Positions 33,711 through 40,764 of a stretch of DNA of 47,740 bases are shown here, piece after piece. Below the pieces are notes generated by a model. The model searched no databases. It saw only the letters and a program-made list of their open reading frames with translations, and was not told the origin of the DNA. The DNA is taken from the NCBI RefSeq assembly GCF_000364705.1, contig NZ_AQOH01000311.1, forward strand, positions 1-47,740. Reading direction: 5' to 3'. The position numbers and the translations under genes were made by a program. Origin of the DNA: Pseudomonas fuscovaginae SE-1 (GTDB lineage: Bacteria; Pseudomonadota; Gammaproteobacteria; Pseudomonadales; Pseudomonadaceae). Position 1 is the stretch's first letter; the number at the start of each line of letters is the position of its first letter.

Positions 33711-34829
33711 ATGCCTTACGAACCGAATGACTTGCTGTCCCGTCATTTCCAGAACAACGGTGTCGACCTCACGAAACAGGTCGAAGAACAACTCGAACAG
33801 ATTGCCCCCAACAGCCCCAACCTCCCGCTTTACCGTGACATGATGCTGACCGTCCTGCGCATGGCCCAGGACGATCGCAATCGCTGGAACGCCAAGATCG
33901 TCCTGCAGGCCCTGCGCGAGCTGGAGAACGCCTTCCGCGTGCTCGACCAGTTCAAGGGGCGCCGCAAGGTCACCGTTTTCGGCTCCGCCCGGACGCCGAT
34001 CGAGCATCCGCTGTATGCCCAGGCCCGCGAACTGGGCGCGGCCCTGGCCAAGTCCGACCTGATGGTCATCACCGGTGCCGGCGGCGGCATCATGGCCGCA
34101 GCCCACGCCGGAGCGGGCCTGGAGCACAGCCTCGGTTTCAACATCACCCTGCCCTTCGAGCAGCATGCGAACCCGACCGTCGACGGCACCGTCAACCTGC
34201 TGTCGTTCCACTTCTTCTTCACCCGCAAGCTGTTCTTCGTCAAGGAAGCCAACGCCCTGGTGCTATGCCCCGGTGGTTTCGGCACTCTCGATGAAGCCTT
34301 GGAAGTCCTGACGCTGATCCAGACCGGCAAGAGCCCACTGGTGCCGGTGGTGTTGCTGGATGCTCCCGGCGGCACCTTCTGGCAGAGCGCCCTCGACTTC
34401 ATCCGCAACCAGCTGGAGGCCAACCGCTACATCCTCCCCAACGACCTGAAACTGGCTCGCCTGGTCTACAGCGCCGATGAAGCCGTGGCGGAAATCAACC
34501 AGTTCTACAGCAACTTCCACTCCAGCCGCTGGCTGAAGAACCAGTTCGTGATTCGCATGAATCATCCGCTTACCGAACAGGCGCTGGCCCAACTCGACGA
34601 GCGGTTCGCCGACCTGTGTGTCAGTGGTGGTTTCCATCAGCATGGCTATGCCGGCCAGGAACACGATGAGCCACAATTCAGCCACCTGTGGCGGCTGGCG
34701 TTTCACTTCACGGCACGGGATCAGGGACGCTTGCGGGAACTGGTGGACTTCATCAACCTGTCGGAAAACTGGAGCAAGCCGGCGGTCACGGCGCAGCCGC
34801 GCGTACGGGAGCCGATCAAGGCGACCTGA
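33711..34829 (+). CDS. LOG-family protein (TIGR00730-like Rossmann fold)
   Basis: 372 residues, with a helical N-terminal extension (1-85) before the Rossmann core. GAGGGIM (122-128), the Arg172-Lys173 pair in FFTRKLFF and PGGFGTLDE (187-195) form the LOG/lysine-decarboxylase-like active site that cleaves nucleoside 5'-monophosphates to base and ribose phosphate. It is therefore likely a nucleotide nucleosidase, not a true lysine decarboxylase. GAAGGAG stands upstream of the ATG at 33711. The 291 bp before it contain no obvious ORF. It abuts recX tail-to-tail. Confidence 0.88.
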   Translation: MPYEPNDLLSRHFQNNGVDLTKQVEEQLEQIAPNSPNLPLYRDMMLTVLRMAQDDRNRWNAKIVLQALRELENAFRVLDQFKGRRKVTVFGSARTPIEHPLYAQARELGAALAKSDLMVITGAGGGIMAAAHAGAGLEHSLGFNITLPFEQHANPTVDGTVNLLSFHFFFTRKLFFVKEANALVLCPGGFGTLDEALEVLTLIQTGKSPLVPVVLLDAPGGTFWQSALDFIRNQLEANRYILPNDLKLARLVYSADEAVAEINQFYSNFHSSRWLKNQFVIRMNHPLTEQALAQLDERFADLCVSGGFHQHGYAGQEHDEPQFSHLWRLAFHFTARDQGRLRELVDFINLSENWSKPAVTAQPRVREPIKAT

Positions 34830-35297
34830 TCAGTCATCCAGCCCTCGGCCGCTCAACAGGCGGCCGATCATGTCCATGGAATACCCCCGATAACTGAGGA
34901 AGCGACCCTGCTGGGCACGCTCGCGGGCATCGGCGGGCAGACGCCCGGCGAACTTGCGCCGCCAGGTTTCTTCCAACTGTGCCTGCCAGTCAAGGCCGCT
35001 TTCGCGCAAGGCCAACTCGATATCGACGCGCTGCAAGCCACGCTGGCTCAACTCGTCGCGAATGCGTAGGGGGCCGTAGCCGGAACGGGCACGGTAGGAA
35101 ACGAAGCTTTCGAGGTAACGGGATTCGGACAGCAGCCCCTCTTCCGTCAGACGGTCGAGTTCGCTGTCGATCATTTCAGGCGGGGCGCCGCGCTGACGCA
35201 ACTTGCGCGTCAGCTCGACTCGACTATGCTCGCGTCGCGCGAGCAGATCCATTGCAGCACGCCGTACGGCGACCGGGGTATCCAGTACGGCGCTCAT
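34830..35297 (-). CDS. recX: RecA regulatory protein RecX
   Basis: 155 residues made of three-helix repeats, e.g. AMDLLARREHSRVELTRKL near residue 16 and GYGPLRIRDELSQRG in the middle. RecX binds RecA filaments and limits their growth. It starts 8 bp after the recA stop on the same strand, so the two are co-transcribed, the standard pseudomonad arrangement. Confidence 0.95.
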   Translation of the reverse strand: MSAVLDTPVAVRRAAMDLLARREHSRVELTRKLRQRGAPPEMIDSELDRLTEEGLLSESRYLESFVSYRARSGYGPLRIRDELSQRGLQRVDIELALRESGLDWQAQLEETWRRKFAGRLPADARERAQQGRFLSYRGYSMDMIGRLLSGRGLDD

Positions 35298-35305
35298 CGG
35301 CTCAC

Positions 35306-36367
35306 TCAGATATCGGCGTCAGCCAGATCGTCTTCGGTTTCGTCGGCCGTGGCGCTGCCTTTGAAGTCCGCCGGAGCATTGGTGTTCAGCAGCTTGTCAC
35401 GCAGTTGCTTCTCCAGCGCGGCGGCGATGTCCGGGTTCTCCGCCAGGAACTTGGCCGCGTTGGCCTTGCCCTGACCGATCTTGCTGCCGTTGTAGCTGTA
35501 CCAGGCACCGGACTTCTCGACGAAGCCGTTCAGTACGCCCAGGTCGATCATCTCGCCGTTGAGGTAGATGCCCTTGCCGTACAGGATCTGGAACTCGGCC
35601 TGACGGAACGGCGAAGCCACCTTGTTCTTCACGACCTTGACCCGGGTTTCGCTGCCCACCACTTCGTCGCCTTCCTTCACCGCGCCGGTACGGCGGATGT
35701 CCAGGCGGACCGAAGCGTAGAACTTCAGCGCGTTACCACCGGTGGTGGTTTCCGGGCTGCCGAACATCACGCCGATCTTCATGCGGATCTGGTTGATGAA
35801 GATGACCAGGCAGTTCGCGTTCTTGATGTTACCGGTGATCTTGCGCAGCGCCTGGGACATCAGGCGAGCCTGCAGGCCCACATGCATGTCGCCCATCTCG
35901 CCTTCGATCTCGGCCTTTGGCACCAGGGCTGCCACGGAGTCGACGATGATCACGTCGACCGCGTTGGAGCGCACCAGCATGTCGGTGATTTCCAGGGCCT
36001 GTTCGCCGGTGTCCGGCTGGGAAACCAGCAGGTCGTCGACGTTCACACCCAGCTTGCCGGCGTATTCCGGATCCAGGGCGTGTTCGGCGTCGACGAAGGC
36101 GCAGGTGGCGCCGGCTTTCTGGGCCTGGGCGATCACGGAAAGCGTCAGGGTGGTCTTGCCCGAGGACTCCGGACCGTAGATCTCGATGATCCGGCCTTTC
36201 GGCAGGCCACCGATGCCCAGGGCAATGTCCAGGCCCAGGGAGCCGGTGGAGATCGAAGGAATAGCCTGGCGCTCATGATCGCCCATACGCATCACGGCAC
36301 CCTTGCCGAATTGACGTTCGATCTGACCCAAGGCCGCAGCCAAGGCTTTCTTCTTGTTGTCGTCCAT
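35306..36367 (-). CDS. recA: Recombinase RecA
   Basis: 353 residues from MDDNKKKALAAALGQIERQF. Walker A GPESSGKTT (65-73), Walker B VIIVDSVAAL, L1/L2 loops (MSQALRKITGN; IRMKIGVMFGSPETTTGG nearby) and an acidic C-terminal tail (ETEDDLADADI) are intact. It forms ATP-dependent filaments on single-stranded DNA for recombination and SOS induction. A LexA-type box lies 43 bp upstream. recX follows. RecA activation would also release repression of the neighbouring tailocin in related strains. Confidence 0.99.
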   Translation of the reverse strand: MDDNKKKALAAALGQIERQFGKGAVMRMGDHERQAIPSISTGSLGLDIALGIGGLPKGRIIEIYGPESSGKTTLTLSVIAQAQKAGATCAFVDAEHALDPEYAGKLGVNVDDLLVSQPDTGEQALEITDMLVRSNAVDVIIVDSVAALVPKAEIEGEMGDMHVGLQARLMSQALRKITGNIKNANCLVIFINQIRMKIGVMFGSPETTTGGNALKFYASVRLDIRRTGAVKEGDEVVGSETRVKVVKNKVASPFRQAEFQILYGKGIYLNGEMIDLGVLNGFVEKSGAWYSYNGSKIGQGKANAAKFLAENPDIAAALEKQLRDKLLNTNAPADFKGSATADETEDDLADADI

Positions 36368-36409
36368 TAAAGTCCTCACGTAATCAATAAGGCCTGTGAC
36401 GGCCAACAC

Positions 36410-36425
36410 CTGTATAAGTAGCCAG
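36410..36425 (-). promoter_or_regulatory. LexA (SOS) box upstream of recA
   Basis: CTGTATAAGTAGCCAG on the plus strand has the CTG-N10-CAG form of the gamma-proteobacterial LexA site, with the AT-rich TATAA centre. It is 43 bp before the recA ATG (minus strand). Confidence 0.7.
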
Positions 36426-36452
36426 TATTATTCCACAGCCTTGGCGACTCGC

Positions 36453-36953
36453 CTACCCCTGATTTGCGATTTCTGCTTCCGCCCGTCGCAACAACCCTTC
36501 GAGGGCGGCCTGCACGGTCTGGCGCCGGACCGCGTCACGGTCACCATCGAACTGGCGACGCTCGGCGCTCACCTGGTCGCCCACGCCCCAGGCCATCCAG
36601 ACGGTGCCTACCGGTTTCTCGACGGAACCGCCATCCGGCCCGGCGACGCCACTGACGGCCACGGCGTAGCGCGCCGCGCTGTGGGCCTGGGCACCACGGA
36701 CCATGGCCTCGACCACCTCGCGGCTGACAGCGCCGACCTGGCCGAACAATGCCTCGGGCACCTGCAACTGGCGGGTCTTCTGCTGGTTGGAGTAGGTCAC
36801 GTAGCCGGCCTCGAACCAGGCCGAACTGCCGGGAATCCGCGTGATCGCCTCGGCAATGCCACCGCCGGTGCAGGACTCGGCGGTGGTGACCTGGGCCTTG
36901 AGGGTCTGCAGGCGCTTGCCGAGTTCGGCGGCAAGCCGGGTGATGTCGTCCAC
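36453..36953 (-). CDS. pncC: Nicotinamide-nucleotide amidohydrolase PncC (CinA C-terminal type)
   Basis: 166 residues: only the CinA C-terminal amidase domain, not the full two-domain CinA (~420). The catalytic Ser27 is in TTAESCTGGG, and the YSNQQK and SGVAGPDGG motifs are present. It deamidates NMN to NaMN in NAD recycling. GTG at 36953 is preceded by CAGGAG; the open frame to 37133 crosses a REPIN and is not coding. It is transcribed toward recA. This locus, called cinA in Pseudomonas papers, forms one edge of the tailocin island. Confidence 0.93.
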   Translation of the reverse strand: MDDITRLAAELGKRLQTLKAQVTTAESCTGGGIAEAITRIPGSSAWFEAGYVTYSNQQKTRQLQVPEALFGQVGAVSREVVEAMVRGAQAHSAARYAVAVSGVAGPDGGSVEKPVGTVWMAWGVGDQVSAERRQFDGDRDAVRRQTVQAALEGLLRRAEAEIANQG

Positions 36954-36992
36954 GTTGCTCTCCTGTCCAAAGATAAACCGCGCCCGGCTTTT

Positions 36993-37089
36993 CTGTAGGA
37001 GCCGGCTTGCTGGCGATCCGCCGAAGGCGGCCATTCGGCCCCCCCAGTGACAGTACTCCCGCAATCGCCAGCAAGCCGGCTCCCACAAG
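36993..37089. repeat. REPIN, type B, at the pncC-tailocin junction
   Basis: CTGTAGGAGCCGGCTTGCTG (to GGCGAT) at 36993-37017 is inverted at 37063-37089 (ATCGCCAGCAAGCCGGCTCC onward). It lies 40 bp from the pncC start and 77 bp from the last tailocin gene. Confidence 0.9.
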
Positions 37090-37165
37090 GATCGGCGGCG
37101 GCTGTGCAAGATGAACACCCTACACGAGCGCATCGGGCTTTCAAGCCACGCTTTGCATCAGGATG

Positions 37166-37702
37166 TCAGCGCGAGACCTTTTCGGCATATGCCTGGCAGG
37201 CCTGCAAGGCGATCAGGGCGCGGTCGCCGTCGTCGGTGATGGCGACAATTCGTTGAGCATGCGCCGGGTCAAGTCGGGCGCGTGGGGCTGCATGAACCAC
37301 GCCGCTGGCGGCGGTGGTGGCAGGCAGCGCACAGCCGCTGGCGGGGTCGCTGCGGTCGAGGAGGACTGACAGCCGCAGATCGGCAGTAGCCAGGCGATCA
37401 CGCAGGCGAGCCTGATCCTGTTGCACATCGTTCAGTTCCTTCGAGTGGGTTTGATCGCTGGCCTGGAGCTGTTGTTCCAGGGCCAGACGCTTGTCCTGCT
37501 CGGCACGCTGTTGCGTCGCCGCGGCAAGGGAAATCTGTTGAAGCGCATCGGCCTGCAACCGGGCCTGATGCTCCAGTTGCAGGCCGTAACGCAAGCCTTG
37601 AATCCGCCAGGCCAGTGCCGCCGAACCGCCGGCCACCAGGGCCAGCAGCACGACGACAGCGAACAGGCGGTAAGGCGCCGGGATCAGGTCGAGGAGGCGC
37701 AT
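37166..37702 (-). CDS. Lysis protein Rz (i-spanin)
   Basis: 178 residues. One N-terminal membrane anchor (about 12-32, LFAVVVLLALVAGGSAALAW) is followed by a long Gln/Glu/Leu-rich coiled coil (about 35-110) in the periplasm, the i-spanin layout. It joins the outer-membrane lipoprotein Rz1 to fuse the two membranes at lysis. It overlaps the endolysin by 19 bp and contains the complete Rz1 gene in another frame. Confidence 0.88.
   Translation of the reverse strand: MRLLDLIPAPYRLFAVVVLLALVAGGSAALAWRIQGLRYGLQLEHQARLQADALQQISLAAATQQRAEQDKRLALEQQLQASDQTHSKELNDVQQDQARLRDRLATADLRLSVLLDRSDPASGCALPATTAASGVVHAAPRARLDPAHAQRIVAITDDGDRALIALQACQAYAEKVSR
37213..37428 (-). CDS. Rz1-like o-spanin lipoprotein, embedded in Rz
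   Basis: 71 residues in an alternative frame inside Rz. The signal sequence MCNRIRLACVIAWLLPICGC ends in the lipobox ICGC with Cys20 as the lipid site. The mature part is short and proline-rich (CLPPPPPAAW at 35-44), exactly the Rz1 style. Fully nested Rz/Rz1 pairs are known from lambda and pyocin lysis cassettes. Gene callers often miss it. Confidence 0.8.
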   Translation of the reverse strand: MCNRIRLACVIAWLLPICGCQSSSTAATPPAAVRCLPPPPPAAWFMQPHAPDLTRRMLNELSPSPTTATAP

Positions 37703-38247
37703 AGCACCGCCCTCGCCCGCGCCCAGAGTTGCAGGCGGTCATCGAGGCCATTCAGGCCGCCGTTGATCCTGCGGGTGATACTGTTGAACTGGTCGGCATC
37801 GGCCAACCCGTTCAACCCTTGCTGCTCCCAGAACCAGGCCGCCGACTCGGCGGCCCATTGCGGCTGCTCCAGCAGCTCCGGCTGTTGCAGCAGACGCTCG
37901 TCGCCGAACAGCGCGAGGCTGCATTGACGGTAGTTGCTGCGACCGGTGACCTGGATCAGCCCGCGACCGCGATAGCGCTGGCCATCGCCGTCGGCGTCCG
38001 GGGTGTTGCCCAGGCGCAGGGCCAGGGTGCCCGTATCGTACTTGCTCAGGTACTGGTCACTGCCCAGCTCACGCACGTAGCGCAGTTGCGCGGACTCATG
38101 GCCGATCTGGGCCAGGAAGGCGGCGATGCGCTTGGGGGTGGTGATGTCGTGCCGGGACATGGCGGTGTTGAGAGCAGGTATGAAAACGCCGGCTTTGGGG
38201 CCGGCGTTGGGCATGATTTTCAGCAGTTGCGACTCGGTGAGAAGCAT
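37684..38247 (-). CDS. Glycoside hydrolase family 19 endolysin
   Basis: 187 residues. GH19 (chitinase-like) fold with catalytic Glu51 in QIGHESAQL and probable second acid Glu60. RYRGRGLIQVTGRSNY and FNSITRRINGG are family motifs. It cleaves peptidoglycan during release of the particles. No signal peptide, so a holin is required; none is encoded in the window, as tailocin holins often lie at the other end of the cluster. Confidence 0.93.
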   Translation of the reverse strand: MLLTESQLLKIMPNAGPKAGVFIPALNTAMSRHDITTPKRIAAFLAQIGHESAQLRYVRELGSDQYLSKYDTGTLALRLGNTPDADGDGQRYRGRGLIQVTGRSNYRQCSLALFGDERLLQQPELLEQPQWAAESAAWFWEQQGLNGLADADQFNSITRRINGGLNGLDDRLQLWARARAVLCASST

Positions 38248-38294
38248 TCAGGAGTCTCCGGAATGAACGATGAGTAGCGGCTCCCTCGCGAGAA

Positions 38295-38705
38295 TCACTG
38301 CTCAGCCTCAACCAGCCAGGACGGAGCGGCCGGGCGCTGTTCAGAAGCGGGAAACGCATTGGACTGAGGCCAGTCACGCAATGCCTGAACATAAGTCAGC
38401 AGTTCCCGGAATTGCTCACCACTGAGTGTCGTAGCGAGATCGAGATCGACTTCGTCACGATGGCGCTCGCGCAACCACCGGACTCGGCCAATTTCAATAT
38501 CGCGCCACTGACGTTCAGCAGTTGCCCGCTCAGCGCTCCCGATCACAGGTGCAACCAACGGTGCCGAGGCATCTGCCTGATGCCAGCCTACCTGGACATT
38601 CGCTTCACACTCGACCCAGCGGAGCGACTCGTGAAAGGGAGGCAACTCGTCAATGTCCAGCCGTTCTACAACATAACCGCCTTCAAGGCGTGCGAAGTAC
38701 TTCAT
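38295..38705 (-). CDS. Tail fibre assembly chaperone (phage_tail_APC-like) for the second fibre
   Basis: 136 residues from MKYFARLEGGYVVERLDI. The C-terminal part, with WRDIEIGRVRWLRERHRDEV and LLTYVQALRDWPQ, resembles the tail assembly chaperone family. GGAGGTGA, which overlaps the stop of the fibre gene, precedes the ATG at 38705 (an ATG four codons upstream lies within the ribosome site). Position directly after the second fibre suggests it folds that fibre's tip. Confidence 0.8.
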   Translation of the reverse strand: MKYFARLEGGYVVERLDIDELPPFHESLRWVECEANVQVGWHQADASAPLVAPVIGSAERATAERQWRDIEIGRVRWLRERHRDEVDLDLATTLSGEQFRELLTYVQALRDWPQSNAFPASEQRPAAPSWLVEAEQ

Positions 38706-38707
38706 AC

Positions 38708-40153
38708 TCACCTCCATTTCACCAGGATCATTCCATTACCACCGGCAGCACCGACAAAGTTGGGGCCATCCCCACCACCGCCGCCGCCTCCAGGCGTGTT
38801 ACCAGGGTTACCCACCGCCGAAGATCCACCCGGCCCACCACCACCTCCACGAGGTGCCATGCCGCCAGCGCCGCCGACCGTATATTCACTGGGCTTGCCG
38901 GAATCACCGACGAGGTTTAGATCGCCACCGAATCCCCGACCACCGGCCGATCCAGGAGAGGAACCGGTGCCGATCTGGCCGATGTTGCCGCCTTCCGCGC
39001 TGCAGTAGGTACCAAACGAACTCGTACCGCCTCCACCACCAGGGGCACCTGCAGCACCTGCCGCTCCGCCAGCACCTACGGTAACCTTGATGACGGTACC
39101 TGCCACTAGACCGCTGAGACGCTTATAGGCATAACCACCACCGGCACCGCCGCCGCCGCCCGAGGAACTGGAACCGCCACCTGCACCACCTGCGCCAGCC
39201 CCCCAGACCTCGACCTCGAAAATCGAGTCGGCCTTGGCGCCTTCCGGCACAACGAAGTTCGTCACACCGGGAACGGCAAAGATCGCCAGACCGGAAGCCA
39301 TAGGTTTCTGATTCTGGATTTCCTGCAGCAGCGCCGCGATATCGATGTTTCCCTGGTTGATCGGAGCACTCCAGGCCTTGATGCACCACATCACCGATAG
39401 GTTGCGCGGCCGAGTCTCTGAAGACGTACGCGGTACACCGTTTACACCGTCAGTTTTAGGAGAGGTGACTTTTTCACCCTGCATGACGACGCCATCACTA
39501 CCATGAATCGTATTTACCGCCGAACCTGCCGCAGCATCGCCAGCGGGCGGACTACTGGTGATGTCATGGTGGTGCCCCTGAAATGCGTCAAGCTGGAATG
39601 TACCAAGACCCCGACTGGCATCCACTCCGCGCCCGTGGTCCCAACCTCGCAGGAATTCGCCACGCGACTCCGGCAATCGAAAGTACCCTGCCGCTTCCGA
39701 ACCATCGTTGAACGTCGTACCCAAGTAGGCGTAAAGATCCGGGTAGGCCGCAATGCTCTGCACACTGTGGTCAGCCTCAAGAAAACCTGGCGGCACCGTC
39801 CCCTTTGGAAACGGCACCATGGAACCCACCGGGAGCGAGGATGCCTTTCTCACCAGCGCTTCCACTTCATCCTTGGTATAGGCATTGGTAATCCCATACT
39901 CGGCCAGCGTTGTGCGAACCTTCTCCGGCGGCAGCGAACTTTGAATAATCGTCCGAATGGCGATCAGCAACTGGTCGTGAGCCGCCTCGGACGGTTCAAG
40001 CCCGCCAGCCTGGACAATACTCAGCAACTCGTCCGTCACCAGGTTCCCCCAGCTCGCCGGAATCAGCGAACCGGGAGCACCGGTAAACGGGTTATCATCA
40101 ACAAACTTACCATTCGACAGCCCGACTCCGGGCACACTTTTTGGATAATCCAT
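38708..40153 (-). CDS. Tail fibre 2 with glycine-rich tip
   Basis: 481 residues. Residues 1-100 (MDYPKSVPGVGLSNGKFVDD...) are nearly the same as the start of fibre 1 and should attach to the baseplate. One collar module follows (about 108-270: LPVGSMVPFPKGTVPPGFLE, FRLPESRGEFLRGWDHGRGV, ETRPRNLSVMWCIKAW). The C-terminal ~190 residues are a glycine-rich adhesin tip with repeated GGGGG, GAGG and GGAGG runs ending NGMILVKWR, like the polyglycine-sandwich tips of T-even adhesins. Start has AGAGGAGATGTAA before ATG. The tip is unrelated to that of fibre 1. Confidence 0.9.
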   Translation of the reverse strand: MDYPKSVPGVGLSNGKFVDDNPFTGAPGSLIPASWGNLVTDELLSIVQAGGLEPSEAAHDQLLIAIRTIIQSSLPPEKVRTTLAEYGITNAYTKDEVEALVRKASSLPVGSMVPFPKGTVPPGFLEADHSVQSIAAYPDLYAYLGTTFNDGSEAAGYFRLPESRGEFLRGWDHGRGVDASRGLGTFQLDAFQGHHHDITSSPPAGDAAAGSAVNTIHGSDGVVMQGEKVTSPKTDGVNGVPRTSSETRPRNLSVMWCIKAWSAPINQGNIDIAALLQEIQNQKPMASGLAIFAVPGVTNFVVPEGAKADSIFEVEVWGAGAGGAGGGSSSSGGGGGAGGGYAYKRLSGLVAGTVIKVTVGAGGAAGAAGAPGGGGGTSSFGTYCSAEGGNIGQIGTGSSPGSAGGRGFGGDLNLVGDSGKPSEYTVGGAGGMAPRGGGGGPGGSSAVGNPGNTPGGGGGGGDGPNFVGAAGGNGMILVKWR

Positions 40154-40164
40154 TTACATCTCCT

Positions 40165-40263
40165 CTAACCATCATTTATATGCACCCTCCATTTGACAAC
40201 GCAGGTGCATCGTCCGAGGCGTTCTTGCCTCAGAATCCTTGAGCCAATAATTTCAAAAACCAA
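40165..40263 (-). CDS. Possible 32-residue leader ORF before fibre 2
   Basis: In the AT-rich 263-bp gap (40154-40416), AGGAGG (40269-40274) stands five bases before a TTG that opens a 32-codon frame (MVFEIIGSRILRQERLGRC..., then ending VHINDG). Its TAG overlaps the fibre 2 ribosome site. It may be a leader peptide, a remnant, or chance. A GAGGC/GCCTC hairpin sits within it (about 40217-40232). Confidence 0.2.
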   Translation of the reverse strand: MVFEIIGSRILRQERLGRCTCVVKWRVHINDG

Positions 40264-40416
40264 AACAACCTCCTCAACTTATAAAAATCGTAGGATACAG
40301 GTATTGGCATTACCACATCACCACTACGAGAAAGATCAACTCCAGATAGCTGCCATTTCGAACAAAGGGCAAATCTTACTCAGCAGACAGCCAGCTAGAC
40401 GACCTCAGCTTTATAA

Positions 40417-40764
40417 TCACCTTGGAAGTTCCGGCCAAGTTATATCGACTGGAAATTTTTCTTGCTGATCTACACGATTCAGTGCAACACGATACTGCTT
40501 CCATGACTTGAGCTGCGAAACCTCAACAGAGGTCGCCTCATCAAGATCCACAGCATCCTGCAAGGGGCCCATACGATTAGCGGCAGTAGCCAGAAGGCTA
40601 TCTCTCTTTGCATTGATCTGTTCGATCAGCTCCTCTCGAGTGGGAGGTAGCGGAACTGGATCAGGAGGATTTTCCTTCGTATACCACTCATTTGGAGAAA
40701 TATCTTCCGGGCCATCCACAGAGCGCCAACCTTGACCATCATTTCTTACTGCAAAGCCACTCAT
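40417..40764 (-). CDS. Tail fibre assembly protein (Tfa-like) for fibre 1
   Basis: 115 residues. N-terminal SGFAVRNDGQGWRSVDGP and C-terminal TREELIEQINAKRDSLL with VALNRVDQ...ITWPELP match the caudoviral Tfa family. The ATG overlaps the fibre 1 stop by 4 bp, so the two are coupled. Base composition is lower in GC than the baseplate genes, as is the fibre tip. Confidence 0.88.
   Translation of the reverse strand: MSGFAVRNDGQGWRSVDGPEDISPNEWYTKENPPDPVPLPPTREELIEQINAKRDSLLATAANRMGPLQDAVDLDEATSVEVSQLKSWKQYRVALNRVDQQEKFPVDITWPELPR

Noticed and set aside
36993..37089. Repeated palindromic units as a possible CRISPR array
   Set aside because: Only two inverted units per site with no regular spacers; they are REPINs.
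36954..37133. N-terminal extension of pncC
   Set aside because: The added 60 codons cross a REPIN; a GTG with CAGGAG at 36953 gives the family-length protein.
40193..40468. 91-codon plus-strand ORF in the AT-rich gap between fibre genes
   Set aside because: Opposite to the operon, overlaps the Tfa gene, no ribosome site and Arg/His/Ser-rich translation.
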